Shown: positions 52,983 to 61,093 of the stretch, piece by piece | How positions within the stretch are numbered: position 1 is the first letter of the stretch | How the letters are laid out: every line of letters starts with the position of its first letter | Assembly (NCBI RefSeq): GCF_013391805.1 | Contig: NZ_CP058364.1 | Coordinates: 3,477,501-3,541,500 of the forward strand | Direction: 5' to 3' | DNA: 64,000 nt | Source: Galbibacter sp. BG1 | GTDB taxonomy: Bacteria > Bacteroidota > Bacteroidia > Flavobacteriales > Flavobacteriaceae | The notes under the pieces: generated by a model | Seen by the model: the letters and a program-made list of their open reading frames with translations, nothing else | The model's database searches: none | What the model was told of the DNA's origin: nothing | Made by a program: the position numbers and the translations under genes

Positions 52983-53624
52983 TTAAAACTTTTTAGATTT
53001 ATAAATTTCTAAGCGAGCTCTCTCTAAGGAAAGCCCATTTTTTTCATGCGTAGGTTGTTCGCTGGTATCTTCGGGGTCTTTCTCGCTTCTTATAGCGGTT
53101 AAAACTTCATCGTTACGTTTGGCCATGGCACCTGGATTACTTCCCAGGTTAACTACACTCCACTCGAAAAGCTCTTTTTTAGTGAAATAGATATCGTCTC
53201 CATTTTCTTCTTTACTGGTATCTCCCCATCTGTATTCTTGCACATTTGCACCTATGGAAGCCATTCTAAGGGTTCCAGCAATAATCTTTTTTCTTATTTT
53301 TTCGGCTTTTTCGTTCACTTCGGGAGTTTCAAAACGAACCCTTGCTATATGTGCAATAGTACCATCGCTTAAGGTTTCTCGCCATGGTCCTTTTACCGTA
53401 ATCCCTATTAAATTATCTGGATCATCATCGTTGGATCTATGCTGATAGAACACCACAGGATTTTCGTTGTAACGGGTAAAATCCCAACCATCTGCGGTAA
53501 AAATAGTTCCATAGGAATCCCTTTTATCCGTAGTTATAATAAAATCAAACTCGTTTTGGTCTTCTGTAAAACCATTACTATAGTTACGAACGTATGCCGG
53601 TATGTATAATCTTTTAGCTTCCAT
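52983..53624 (-). CDS. HK97-family prohead protease
   Basis: 213 residues from the ATG at 53624 (a TTG lies three codons upstream). 'NEFDFIITTDKRDSYGTIFTADGWDFTRYNENPVVFYQHRSND' has the conserved start of the family with the catalytic His in 'YQHRS'; 'LRMASIGANV' carries the serine. It cleaves the capsid delta domain during maturation. It overlaps the portal gene by 11 bp. Confidence 0.88.
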   Translation of the reverse strand: MEAKRLYIPAYVRNYSNGFTEDQNEFDFIITTDKRDSYGTIFTADGWDFTRYNENPVVFYQHRSNDDDPDNLIGITVKGPWRETLSDGTIAHIARVRFETPEVNEKAEKIRKKIIAGTLRMASIGANVQEYRWGDTSKEENGDDIYFTKKELFEWSVVNLGSNPGAMAKRNDEVLTAIRSEKDPEDTSEQPTHEKNGLSLERARLEIYKSKKF

Positions 53625-54840
53625 TTTCTGCAAACTCTTTATTTATTTCTTCCAAGGTTTTGGTATTCGCCGGAGTAAGCGGAGAATCTAACCCGTCTAT
53701 AGAATTATCTTCCTCCAAGTGGCGTACTTCATTTCGCGTTTTCCAACCAAAGTTTACAGCACGCGAATAGTATTCGCCCTTTGTTTTTATATCGGTGCGA
53801 ATAAGTGCATTGGTATTTATTTTTGTGTAGTGCGTTGCACGCTCTTCTTCAGTGAAAAGCTTATAATCGTATTCTTCTTCAATACGTTTTGCCCACGGCA
53901 TAATAGTATCGCTGCCATGCTCCAAACTTTGCTGCTCTATATTGCTATAAGTAGCGTTTTCAAGCTGTTTAATTTTATGCGGTGCAATATTAAACCAGCG
54001 GGCAACATCTTCTATGGATATCTTTTTCCAATCTATTAAAGAAGCTTCCTGGGCGTTGGCAGTAATAGACATAAAATCCATATCTTCATCCAGAAAACCA
54101 ATATTATGGGTGCCCCCTTTAGAAAGACGTGCCTCCATAGCGTTGCTTAACGCTTCTTTCGCTTCTTTTTTTATGCCGTTTTTAGATTTTATAATACCCG
54201 CAAGCAAGCCTTTAGACTTAAAATTGTCGTCGGCAAAACGTTCTGCAGCGAGAGCAGCGCCCATATTGTTGGCAGCATATTTAAAAACGCCAATACCATA
54301 AATGCCATTAAACGAAAACCCAGGAATGTGCATTACATCTTCTGAGTTTAAAGGTTTCATCCCCTTAATGTAATAGGTTAAATCCCCGTTTACCTTTTTA
54401 ATATCTAAAAGATCTGCCGGCTTTACCAACTCCAATGCAGTTTCTACCCCGGTATATTCATCCCTTTTTATGACTGCTACCCCATTACCCAATAATAGAG
54501 CGTGCACCATTAAAGCTTTATGAAAGCTAAACTGCGTCATAAACCTATTGGGGCGTTTGCTTATTAGATAATCGCAAGGATGCAACAGGTCCCTAAAACG
54601 GTTATCGCCTTCTTTGCGATAAATACCTTTAGGGAGCTTTGCTATATCGTTGGATATTTGATCTACTGCATTGTAGACTGCGGAAAGACTTAAGGCGGAT
54701 TTGTAGTTTACCACTTCCCCAGAAGTAGTTAAACCGCCATTTATAAACGAGAACATCTCATTTAAATAAGAGGTAGGCTGCGCATTGCGCTTTTGCGCTA
54801 TTAACGGAGATTGCAATGCTCTTAAAACCAAATTACCCAC
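53614..54840 (-). CDS. HK97-family portal protein
   Basis: 408 residues; GTG start at 54840. Family features: 'SALSLSAVYNAVDQISNDIAKLPKGIYR', 'FHKALMVHALLLGNGVAVIKRD', 'MHIPGFSFNGIYGIGVF', 'FLDEDMDFMSIT', 'DVARWFNIAPHKI' and 'ERATHYTKINTNALIRTDIKTKGEYYSRAVNFGWKTRNEVRHLE'. The dodecamer is the DNA gate at the head vertex. It is separated from the terminase by about 2.2 kb of small genes and noncoding DNA, instead of being adjacent as in most relatives. Confidence 0.93.
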   Translation of the reverse strand: MGNLVLRALQSPLIAQKRNAQPTSYLNEMFSFINGGLTTSGEVVNYKSALSLSAVYNAVDQISNDIAKLPKGIYRKEGDNRFRDLLHPCDYLISKRPNRFMTQFSFHKALMVHALLLGNGVAVIKRDEYTGVETALELVKPADLLDIKKVNGDLTYYIKGMKPLNSEDVMHIPGFSFNGIYGIGVFKYAANNMGAALAAERFADDNFKSKGLLAGIIKSKNGIKKEAKEALSNAMEARLSKGGTHNIGFLDEDMDFMSITANAQEASLIDWKKISIEDVARWFNIAPHKIKQLENATYSNIEQQSLEHGSDTIMPWAKRIEEEYDYKLFTEEERATHYTKINTNALIRTDIKTKGEYYSRAVNFGWKTRNEVRHLEEDNSIDGLDSPLTPANTKTLEEINKEFAENGS

Positions 54841-54972
54841 TTACTTTCAATTTTACATCGAAAATAAGCGGGCAAAACGGTTAAAAAGGAAACCTAAGGT
54901 TTCTTTCTGAATAAAATGTTTTAAGATAATCACACAGAAAATAACTAAATTTTTTGTACGGTCGTAATGAGT

Positions 54973-54980
54973 TATCTTTG
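54973..54980 (+). promoter_or_regulatory. Plus-strand -7 element P1
   Basis: TATCTTTG, an exact TAnnTTTG match, with TTG at 54954-54956, a 16-base spacer. It points away from the portal gene, into the structured unit. Confidence 0.5.
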
Positions 54981-55036
54981 TATTTGGACGTTGATAACAT
55001 TTAAAAACTCTAAAAAAAGGGTGTTGATATTTGACT

Positions 55037-55044
55037 TATCTTTG
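55037..55044 (+). promoter_or_regulatory. Plus-strand -7 element P2
   Basis: A second TATCTTTG, in the same GTTATC/CTTATC-TTTGTA context as P1. A transcript from here would start near 55052 at the foot of the first hairpin. No -33 TTG at normal spacing. Confidence 0.5.
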
Positions 55045-55056
55045 TACGAGAATAAA

Positions 55057-55093
55057 AAAAGCCTTCACCGTTGGAGTGGTTAGAAAGGCTTTT
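55057..55093. terminator. Leader hairpin, terminator-like on the minus strand
   Basis: AAAAGCCTT / AAGGCTTTT, a perfect 9-bp stem. A seven-base T run follows on the minus strand and a shorter one on the plus strand. It would end minus-strand transcripts from upstream and form the 5' stem of the plus transcript. Confidence 0.7.
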
Positions 55094-55103
55094 AGATCTT
55101 TAT

Positions 55104-55151
55104 ACAGTTGTAATAACTGTGGTATATTAGCAGTGTAGAGCTTGTCTACAC
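55104..55151 (+). other. Two tandem leader stem-loops
   Basis: ACAGTT-GTAAT-AACTGT (55104-55120) and GTGTAGA-GCTTG-TCTACAC (55133-55151), both perfect and 12 bases apart, end 25 bases before the ATG of the 20-residue ORF. They make a folded 5' leader. Confidence 0.65.
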
Positions 55152-55176
55152 AATTTAACTTAAAAAAACTGAAGAA

Positions 55177-55239
55177 ATGTCTGCAGATAGCATTATTTTC
55201 TTAGCTTTATTAATTATTCTGTTGAAACAGAATCGCTAA
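55177..55239 (+). CDS. 20-residue hydrophobic peptide (toxin-like micro-ORF)
   Basis: ATG at 55177 after the purine-rich CTGAAGAA. The peptide has a polar start (MSADS), a membrane-spanning core of about ten residues (IIFLALLIIL) and a basic end (KQNR). Size, topology, structured leader and immediate terminator are those of type I toxin mRNAs or small membrane peptides. It is the only plus-strand gene candidate in the prophage. No homology is claimed. Confidence 0.45.
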   Translation: MSADSIIFLALLIILLKQNR

Positions 55240-55250
55240 GCATTTATCAC

Positions 55251-55280
55251 AAAAAGGGGTTGTTTACGCAACCTCTTTTT
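55251..55280. terminator. Terminator after the micro-ORF
   Basis: AAAAAG-G-GGTTG / CAACC-T-CTTTTT stem with a TTTACG loop, 11 bases after the stop codon. U-rich ends on both strands. Confidence 0.85.
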
Positions 55281-55298
55281 ATTACCCTAACTTGGGTA

Positions 55299-55306
55299 CA
55301 AAAGTA
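55299..55306 (-). promoter_or_regulatory. Minus-strand -7 element facing the micro-ORF unit
   Basis: TACTTTTG, an exact TAnnTTTG match on the minus strand. A transcript from here would run antisense to the whole plus-strand unit, or could be the start of the late operon if it passes the hairpin at 55057. The -33 region is T-rich without a clear TTG. Confidence 0.45.
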
Positions 55307-55488
55307 CAACAGTTTTATTTAATAAAAAAATCTTTTTGCAGTCTATTAATTTTCATCCAACAAACCACTTAGTAATCTAAATACATTTAGCCTTACATGT
55401 CCGTTTTTCAAGCAATCGTTTAACTGTTATTTTGCTTTGGTAATTATTATCTCTTTATCTGATGCTTCCTTAAGTTTATTTGCTTGCA

Positions 55489-55755
55489 TCATAGTTTATT
55501 TATTTCTTGTTTAACTTTATCCCAATAATGCAAAGGAGCTTGTTGATGCTTTCTAGGTAGTAAATCTTTAATTTCTTCTTGTATATACTCAATAAATAGT
55601 AAAGCCCTGTAAGTAGATCGGTCATTTATGACTATATCCCCTATATACTTAGAAACATAAGGGTAAACCATTTTATTTTTAGAGTTTTGTACTGCAATAA
55701 TCTCATTTCCTTTGAATCTTTTTAATAACTCTACTGCTTTTTCTTTTGCTTCCAT
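55489..55755 (-). CDS. Phage small protein, unknown
   Basis: 88 residues: a helical, charged N-terminus (KEKAVELLKRFKGNEIIAVQN), a middle with 'MVYPYVSKYIGDIVIND' and a helical C-terminus ending KQEINKL. No family recognised. It has a clean ATG and is the last of the small-gene insert before the noncoding unit. Confidence 0.55.
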   Translation of the reverse strand: MEAKEKAVELLKRFKGNEIIAVQNSKNKMVYPYVSKYIGDIVINDRSTYRALLFIEYIQEEIKDLLPRKHQQAPLHYWDKVKQEINKL

Positions 55756-55845
55756 GTTGCAAATTTTAGTTTTAAATATTGCTTTAATCTATCTATTTTA
55801 AAGGGGTTTAAAAGTTTATGTATATGCATATTGTATATACATACC

Positions 55846-56211
55846 GTTGTAGTGCATTTAAGAATTTGCTTCCTCGTAAATTTGGTAATCAAAATACCAA
55901 GGGCTTTTCTCGTTTTCGTTTTCGTTTTCAGTCCTTAATATTTCTTCTGCTGCTTCTTTAGCAGTTTCGTAACTACTGTACTCTTCTTTAAAATTATGAC
56001 TATCAACGTCAATATGTGGTTCTCGATGGCTATTTCGCCAAACAATAATGTATCCCATAAGAAAAAAACGCACTACAACAAAGTATAACAGCAATAGCGG
56101 TTGTAGTGCTTGTTTTCAACACTATTGCTTATTTAATTAATTAGTTTCTATCTCCGAAATCCTGCGGATTTCTACGCTACTGCGGTTATACAGCATCGTT
56201 GTACACAATGC
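55846..56211. repeat. Recurring GTTGTA hairpin elements between small ORFs
   Basis: GTTGTAGTGC occurs at 55846-55855 and 56100-56109, and its reverse complement at 56070-56079; a variant GTTGTACACAATGC lies at 56198-56211. The 56100 copy sits inside a hairpin AGCAATAG..CTATTGCT (56090-56129) and the 56198 copy inside AGCAT..ATGCT. Each minus-strand ORF (55858 and 56211) ends 0-2 bases before such an element, so ORF and element repeat as a unit. Confidence 0.65.
55858..56058 (-). CDS. Phage cassette-like small protein
   Basis: 66 residues from the ATG at 56058; the frame is open 12 codons upstream through the repeat. 'MGYIIVWRNSHREPHIDVDSHNFKEEYSSYETAKEAAEEI' is soluble and acidic, and a six-base microrepeat (TCGTTT) encodes NENENE. 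It is flanked on both sides by GTTGTAGTGC direct repeats. Function unknown. Confidence 0.55.
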   Translation of the reverse strand: MGYIIVWRNSHREPHIDVDSHNFKEEYSSYETAKEAAEEILRTENENENEKSPWYFDYQIYEEANS

Positions 56212-56459
56212 TACAAATCTTCCAACTGCTTTTCGAGTTCATTCAACTCTTTTATGTATTCTGATTCAATAAGCTTCCCTATAGTTCTAAATAAATTTTC
56301 TGGTATTTCTATAGCATCTTCACAACCGATATACCTTAAATAAGATTTTCTAATTTTTACATTTTCGCTTTGGATATATTCTGCTTTTTGTAAATTCTCT
56401 TTACAGCTTTTCAACTTATTAGCAATGGAATTTGCTTTTTCTAATTTTTTTATTGTCAT
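56211..56459 (-). CDS. Phage small helical protein
   Basis: 82 residues from the ATG at 56459 (a TTG nine codons upstream is less likely). Helical and charged, 'MTIKKLEKANSIANKLKSCKENLQKAEYIQS' then 'ELNELEKQLEDL', with coiled-coil character. Its stop codon touches the GTTGTACACAATGC element. No family recognised. Confidence 0.55.
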   Translation of the reverse strand: MTIKKLEKANSIANKLKSCKENLQKAEYIQSENVKIRKSYLRYIGCEDAIEIPENLFRTIGKLIESEYIKELNELEKQLEDL

Positions 56460-56490
56460 TTTATTAATTTTTAGTCTGTTATTCAATCAA

Positions 56491-56625
56491 TTATTTTTTA
56501 CTTTCTTCCCTATCAATCCGATCAAACCTTAGATACGATTTGATTACTTTTTCGAATACTATTTCCCAACGGTCTATGTCGTGATCTAGCATTGCTTTTC
56601 GGAGGGCTTCTTTATTGAATTGCAT
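56491..56625 (-). CDS. 44-residue phage protein, unknown
   Basis: Short ORF with ATG at 56625, 4 bases after the stop of the two-helix membrane protein. Helical and charged (MQFNKEALRKAMLDHDIDRWEI ... RFDRIDREESKK), without a signal or membrane segment. The tight spacing to its upstream neighbour is the main support. Confidence 0.5.
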   Translation of the reverse strand: MQFNKEALRKAMLDHDIDRWEIVFEKVIKSYLRFDRIDREESKK

Positions 56626-56628
56626 GTT

Positions 56629-56808
56629 TTACTTTAATAATTCTTTTGCCACCAAAAACCCCACACAAAGCTCCAGGATTATTATAATTACCACCAATAG
56701 CTCTCTAACCATATTAGATATTACCCAATGTGCATCTAAAGCCAAGGAAGTTAAAAACGCAATTCCAAAAGTGAGGACTACGGTTATAAAAAGGTATACT
56801 AATCTCAT
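56629..56808 (-). CDS. 59-residue two-helix membrane protein
   Basis: ATG at 56808 overlaps the stop of the preceding 79-residue gene by 4 bases (ATGA). Two membrane helices (about 5-26, LFITVVLTFGIAFLTSLAL; and 37-55, LLVVIIIILELCVGFLVA) joined by a short polar loop. The length and topology fit small phage membrane proteins (holin-like or exclusion-type), but no family is recognised. Confidence 0.6.
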   Translation of the reverse strand: MRLVYLFITVVLTFGIAFLTSLALDAHWVISNMVRELLVVIIIILELCVGFLVAKELLK

Positions 56809-57044
56809 TTCTCTAAGTATTTTTTTAGGTTATTTCTAAAACTCTGTACGCAACTATACCGATACTCACCAAACAGGGTAAAGTATTCCTCATTGGTTTC
56901 TATAAAAGCTTCAAAATTGGTTTTGGTGTTGTTTAATTTTTTAAAGTAGCGTTGGAAAAACCCAGTTCTAATTCCTTTTTGGCGGTAATAGAAATAAAGA
57001 TCTATATCATCCTGGGTTAGTTCTTTGTGCGTGAGTACATTCAT
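56805..57044 (-). CDS. Phage small protein, unknown
   Basis: 79 residues rich in aromatic residues: 'DDIDLYFYYRQKGIRTGFFQRYFKKL' and 'YFTLFGEYRYSCVQSFRNNLKKYL'. Helical, basic, no family recognised. It starts 16 bp after the TerL stop and is translationally coupled to the next membrane protein. Confidence 0.6.
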   Translation of the reverse strand: MNVLTHKELTQDDIDLYFYYRQKGIRTGFFQRYFKKLNNTKTNFEAFIETNEEYFTLFGEYRYSCVQSFRNNLKKYLEK

Positions 57045-57060
57045 TTTAGTTTGCTGTTCG

Positions 57061-58779
57061 TTAAATAAATACTTCTGCGTTTGGATCGTTATATTGACTT
57101 TCGTTATTCTCGCTTTCTCCGGTTAAGCTACCTCCTAAAGCCATAATGCAGGCTATAATACCATCTACCCTTTTGTTCCCAGCATGGCTTTGCCCTTTAT
57201 GTACCTTAATATTCTCGTTGGCATCCCTGTATATTACACAACCACTAAGCATCCATGTTAATACAGGGTTTCCATCGTGCTTAATCTTACCTTCGTACAC
57301 CAACTTTTCGAACTGTTTGGTAGGAAATGATATGGTAGCTATTTGTTGACTGAAAAAGGAAACTTCAATCCCTTTTTCTTCAAGATTATTAGCTACTTGA
57401 GATGCATTCCACTGGTCCATTTCCACACGGTTTACATTGTATGGATGGTGCGTAGCTATTACATTATCTTCTAAATAATTATAATCTATAGTATTGCCAG
57501 GAGTTGTGATGATATACCCTTGGTCTCTCCAATACCGATAAGGAACCCTATCTTCTTTACTTCTTTTTTCTATGGTATCTGCAGGGCAATAGAAAAATGG
57601 CTTTATGTACCTAAACCCATCTTCATCGGGTTCGCTAAGTATAATATCTGCGGTAATATCGGTAGTGGTAGATAGATCGATGGCACGGAAGCTTCCAAAC
57701 TCGGTAAACTTACTCATTGGGATGCTTTCTACTTTATTTTGGTTCCATATTTCGGCAGGAATCCAAACAGAAGGCGCATCTACCCACAGGTTTAAATGCT
57801 TTGTTTTAAAATTTGGCGCTTTGCTTGGCTGGTTTTTTGCCTTTTGATATTCGGTTTTTAAGTAATTTATAGCGATACTTTCCCCTAAATTAGGGTTGCT
57901 TTTTACCCAATTATCAGGATTTTCCCAGTCGTCTTTCTCGTCCAGGTCGTGGATCATTATAAAAGTGGAATCATCTTCCTTAATTCCAGCCAATATTTCC
58001 TTACAAACATCTTCATATTGCTTACATACGGAGGCTACATTGAAACCAGCTGTGGTAATTAAGTAAATAAGTGGTTGTTTTCGCGCCCCCATAGCAGATT
58101 CCAAAACCTCGCGAACACCATCATCTTTATGCGCATGGTATTCATCTATAATCGCCACGGAAGGATTTAAACCATCCAATGTTTTGCTATCTCCACCCAA
58201 GAACCTAAAAACACCAAGGTTTTTACTAAACCTAATTTCCCTTTGAGTATTTTTAAAACCTATTTTTCGCAATCCTATGCATTTAAAAACATATTGGTAA
58301 GCCTGCTCCCATAATACCTTAGCCTGTGCTTCTTTTGTGGCACCTACATAAATTTCTGGTGCCTCTTCGTTATCAAAAGATTCGCAATACAAACCAAGCC
58401 CTGCCAACACCGCCGTTTTTCCGTTTTTACGGGCTACTTTTTCGTAAACAGTTTTTATAACCCGTACCCATTCGCCTTTTTCGTTCTTTTTTTTCCAGGC
58501 AAATATGTTGTATAATGTAAATTGTTGGTAAGGGGTTAATTTAAATGGCTGCCCTGCCTTTGGCCCTTTGGTATGCTGTAGGAAAATCTCAAAGAAATCT
58601 AATACATGCATCCCGTTACCGTGATCTAGTACATACCCTTTTTTCTCTGCATTTTCTACCCAATTAAAAAAACGATCTACCGCCTGCTTAACGTAAACCC
58701 CGGTTACTATTTTACCGGAAGCTACATTAAAAGCGTATTGAAACGGCACACTGTTTTTTATTTTGGGATCTAGGTTCAT
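57061..58779 (-). CDS. Terminase large subunit
   Basis: 572 residues. The ATPase has the variant Walker A 'ARKNGKT' (K121, T122) and Walker B 'AIIDEYHAH' (D212, E213). The C-terminal RuvC-like nuclease begins at 'FRAIDLSTTTDITADII' with its first Asp, and later has 'VEMDQWNASQV' and 'MWLSG'-type segments. This is the HK97/P27-associated TerL class that cuts and packages DNA. ATG at 58779 overlaps the TerS stop by 1 bp. Confidence 0.94.
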   Translation of the reverse strand: MNLDPKIKNSVPFQYAFNVASGKIVTGVYVKQAVDRFFNWVENAEKKGYVLDHGNGMHVLDFFEIFLQHTKGPKAGQPFKLTPYQQFTLYNIFAWKKKNEKGEWVRVIKTVYEKVARKNGKTAVLAGLGLYCESFDNEEAPEIYVGATKEAQAKVLWEQAYQYVFKCIGLRKIGFKNTQREIRFSKNLGVFRFLGGDSKTLDGLNPSVAIIDEYHAHKDDGVREVLESAMGARKQPLIYLITTAGFNVASVCKQYEDVCKEILAGIKEDDSTFIMIHDLDEKDDWENPDNWVKSNPNLGESIAINYLKTEYQKAKNQPSKAPNFKTKHLNLWVDAPSVWIPAEIWNQNKVESIPMSKFTEFGSFRAIDLSTTTDITADIILSEPDEDGFRYIKPFFYCPADTIEKRSKEDRVPYRYWRDQGYIITTPGNTIDYNYLEDNVIATHHPYNVNRVEMDQWNASQVANNLEEKGIEVSFFSQQIATISFPTKQFEKLVYEGKIKHDGNPVLTWMLSGCVIYRDANENIKVHKGQSHAGNKRVDGIIACIMALGGSLTGESENNESQYNDPNAEVFI

Positions 58780-59216
58780 TAAAAAGCGTTTTTACGTTGG
58801 TTAAATCCTTCAAATAGATCTCCTTGCGATGGATCCATAGAACCTTTTAGCTCTTTTTCGCTTCGTGGATCTAAGCCAAATTGTTTAAAGCATTGCATAA
58901 TTGCTTTTTCTGCATCCCGTTTTAAGGTTACTTCTACAGAAATATTTTTGGCACCACTACTAAATTTCTGTATGTATCCAGAACCATGGGTATTTTTATT
59001 CTTGGTTCTAATCTCACGAATAGCCCATTCCCATTGTTCGTAATTTTCGGCCAAAACTTCCAAGGCCGGTAGATGAATTCTTTTTAACTGGTTTCCAGAA
59101 ATTAAGATGGAACCAAATCTTTTATAATGGGCTTTTGCCTTGCTACCAAAATAAGTTGGCGGCGATGGAAGCTTCTTTAAATAATCTGAACCTTGATCTA
59201 AACCTACTACTTTCAT
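58779..59216 (-). CDS. Terminase small subunit (P27-like)
   Basis: 145 residues from the ATG at 59216 (12 codons inside the longest frame). 'PPTYFGSKAKAHYKRFGSILISGNQLKRIHLPALEVLAENYEQWEWAIREI' is the P27-family DNA-binding helical core, followed by 'EVTLKRDAEKAIMQCFKQFGLDPRSEKELKG', the family's C-terminal signature. It recognises the packaging site and recruits TerL, the next gene. Confidence 0.88.
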   Translation of the reverse strand: MKVVGLDQGSDYLKKLPSPPTYFGSKAKAHYKRFGSILISGNQLKRIHLPALEVLAENYEQWEWAIREIRTKNKNTHGSGYIQKFSSGAKNISVEVTLKRDAEKAIMQCFKQFGLDPRSEKELKGSMDPSQGDLFEGFNQRKNAF

Positions 59217-59288
59217 AATCTTATATTTAGACCCCCCCTCCAAAAGTTTCACTTAGTAAAATTTTGATTGAGTGGTGATGTTTACATG

Positions 59289-59624
59289 TTATTGCTTTTC
59301 GTGATTAATACCCCTACCCTCTTTATATCCATGCGCCTCTTTACCAGACTTTTGATTGTGGTGAAAATGACAAAGAGACTGCAAATTATCTTCAGAAAAC
59401 TTAGATCCACCGTCCTTAATCCTAACAATGTGATCCGTAACTTCAGCTGGTGTTATATTATCTTCTTCTAAACATTTTACGCATAAAGGATTATTATCCT
59501 TGTAACGTTTACTCACTTTCCTCCACGAACTAGAGTTATAGAAATCATAGTCAGATATAGCTCTATCAAATGCCTTGCGATCTGGCTTCCAATTTCTTTT
59601 TATTTTCTTTGGTCTGTTTGGCAT
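59289..59624 (-). CDS. Packaging-associated HNH endonuclease
   Basis: 111 residues, basic. 'CVKCLEEDNITPAEVTDHIVRIKDGG....NLQSLCHFHHNQKSG' has the HNH core: the CxxC zinc ligands, DH catalytic pair, Asn and the second ligand pair in CHFHHNQK. Small HNH proteins next to terminase are common in HK97-like phages, where they are needed for packaging cleavage. Start overlaps the DnaB stop by 1 bp. Confidence 0.9.
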   Translation of the reverse strand: MPNRPKKIKRNWKPDRKAFDRAISDYDFYNSSSWRKVSKRYKDNNPLCVKCLEEDNITPAEVTDHIVRIKDGGSKFSEDNLQSLCHFHHNQKSGKEAHGYKEGRGINHEKQ

Positions 59625-61093
59625 TACACAAAAGGATTATCATCATCCCCAAAAGCTTCATCTAGCGAACCTACAGGAACTTTATTATCAATATATTCTG
59701 CGGTGTCGTTATGGTCCTCGACATCTATAAATTTTGTTTTGTCGCCCACCCATTTAAGCAACGCTGTACCTACGCTACCGCCACGGTATTTAGCAAATAT
59801 TATTTCTGCATTAGCTCCTAACTGAACACAGTGTTTTTGCGCAGCACTATCGTAATCCTCTTCCTGTATCTCGATGCCGTAATAATCTGGACGGTAGATA
59901 AATTCTACAATATCTGCATCCTGCTCGATTGCACCACTGTCCCGAAGATCACTAAGCACTGGTCTCTTGCTTCCTCCCCTTGTCTCTACACTTCTACTTA
60001 ATTGCGACAGTGCTATTACTGGTATATCCAACTCCTTTGCCAATCTTTTCAACCTTCTCGATATAGAACTTATTTCAGCTTCACGGTTTCCTTTTACGGT
60101 TCGATCTCCCATCAATTGCAGGTAATCTATTATCAAAAGTTCAATTCCATAGGTACGCTTCCAAAGCTTTGCCTGCATTACAATATCTGTGATATCATTA
60201 TTCCCGCTGTCGTCAATAAACAATGGATATCCCTTCATCCTGTTTTGATGCGCGCTGTATGTGGTAAAGTATTCCTGCTTTTCAAAACCTGTTTTAAGCA
60301 ACTGCTTTAAATGGAAGTTGGTATCGATCGCTACCGCACGTGCCGTAAGCTGGTGCACACTCATTTCCAATGAAACAACACCAACAGGTACGCCGTTTTT
60401 TACATTTTCTACCGCCGTCTTTAAAACTTTAGAAGTTTTCCCCATCCCAGGACGTGCAGCAATAATTACTAAATCTTGTTTTCTATAACCACCTGTATAT
60501 CGATTGGTACGTAAAAAACCAGTATCTACACCAACCAACGGGGAATCATCGCTGTGGCTGGACAAGTGCTGAACTTCTTCTTTTAAATGCTCTAAAGCAT
60601 CGCTAAAAGAAACTGTTTTTCGACCCCCAGAAGTAATCTCCGCAACTTTATCGAACTCTTTTTGCCACCTGTCAATCAATTCCACAACATCTGTACTTTC
60701 ATCATAGGCCAAAGCCGAGATCTGCGAATTAAACATCACTATCGATCTTTTGAGGTATTGTTGAAGCACTATTCTGGAATGATACTCTGCATGGGCACTG
60801 CTTGAAACCTTTTTGGTTAACTGTATCAAGAAATAATCACCGCCAACTTCATCCAGCGTCCCAAATTCCCTTAGTCTTTTGGAAACCGTCAACAAATCGA
60901 TTGATTGCCCTTTGGTGTAAAGATCTTGAATTGCTACGTAGATTTTTTGATGTTGAGGCTTATAAAAGCAATCTGAGGTTTTTAATATTTGCATTACTTC
61001 ATCCGCTGCCTTTACATCGATCATTAAAGCGCCCAATACAGCCTCTTCCAAATCGATGGCTTTAGGGGTTTGGTATTTAGTTTCAGGTTTCAT
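59624..61093 (-). CDS. dnaB: Replicative DNA helicase DnaB
   Basis: 489 residues: an N-terminal DnaB domain (about 10-115, EEAVLGALMIDVKAADEV), a linker and a RecA-like helicase core with Walker A 'AARPGMGKT' (K219) and Walker B 'IELLIIDYLQLM', then 'LDIPVIALSQLSRSVE' and 'LRDSGAIEQDADIVEFIYR'. It is a phage copy that unwinds DNA at the replication fork. Its start overlaps the winged-helix gene by 4 bp (ATGA), forming a replication module. Confidence 0.95.
   Translation of the reverse strand: MKPETKYQTPKAIDLEEAVLGALMIDVKAADEVMQILKTSDCFYKPQHQKIYVAIQDLYTKGQSIDLLTVSKRLREFGTLDEVGGDYFLIQLTKKVSSSAHAEYHSRIVLQQYLKRSIVMFNSQISALAYDESTDVVELIDRWQKEFDKVAEITSGGRKTVSFSDALEHLKEEVQHLSSHSDDSPLVGVDTGFLRTNRYTGGYRKQDLVIIAARPGMGKTSKVLKTAVENVKNGVPVGVVSLEMSVHQLTARAVAIDTNFHLKQLLKTGFEKQEYFTTYSAHQNRMKGYPLFIDDSGNNDITDIVMQAKLWKRTYGIELLIIDYLQLMGDRTVKGNREAEISSISRRLKRLAKELDIPVIALSQLSRSVETRGGSKRPVLSDLRDSGAIEQDADIVEFIYRPDYYGIEIQEEDYDSAAQKHCVQLGANAEIIFAKYRGGSVGTALLKWVGDKTKFIDVEDHNDTAEYIDNKVPVGSLDEAFGDDDNPFV

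Larger units (their letters stand above)
54841..55488. other. Noncoding stretch with plus-strand unit (see sub-features)
   Basis: This 648-bp gap holds two plus-strand -7 elements, three hairpins, a 20-codon ORF, a bidirectional terminator and a facing minus-strand -7 element. The part nearest the portal gene (54841-54950) shows no structure beyond a possible promoter. The part 55310-55488 is AT-rich with nothing recognised. Confidence 0.6.

Noticed and set aside
55816-55843. Palindrome TATGTATA..TATACATA as an origin or operator
   Set aside because: It is AT-only alternating sequence expected to occur often by chance; no associated repeats.
56070-56129. Integron attC site
   Set aside because: The arms are inverted repeats but do not match the RYYYAAC/GTTRRRY consensus, and no integrase is nearby; reported as a cassette-like pattern only.
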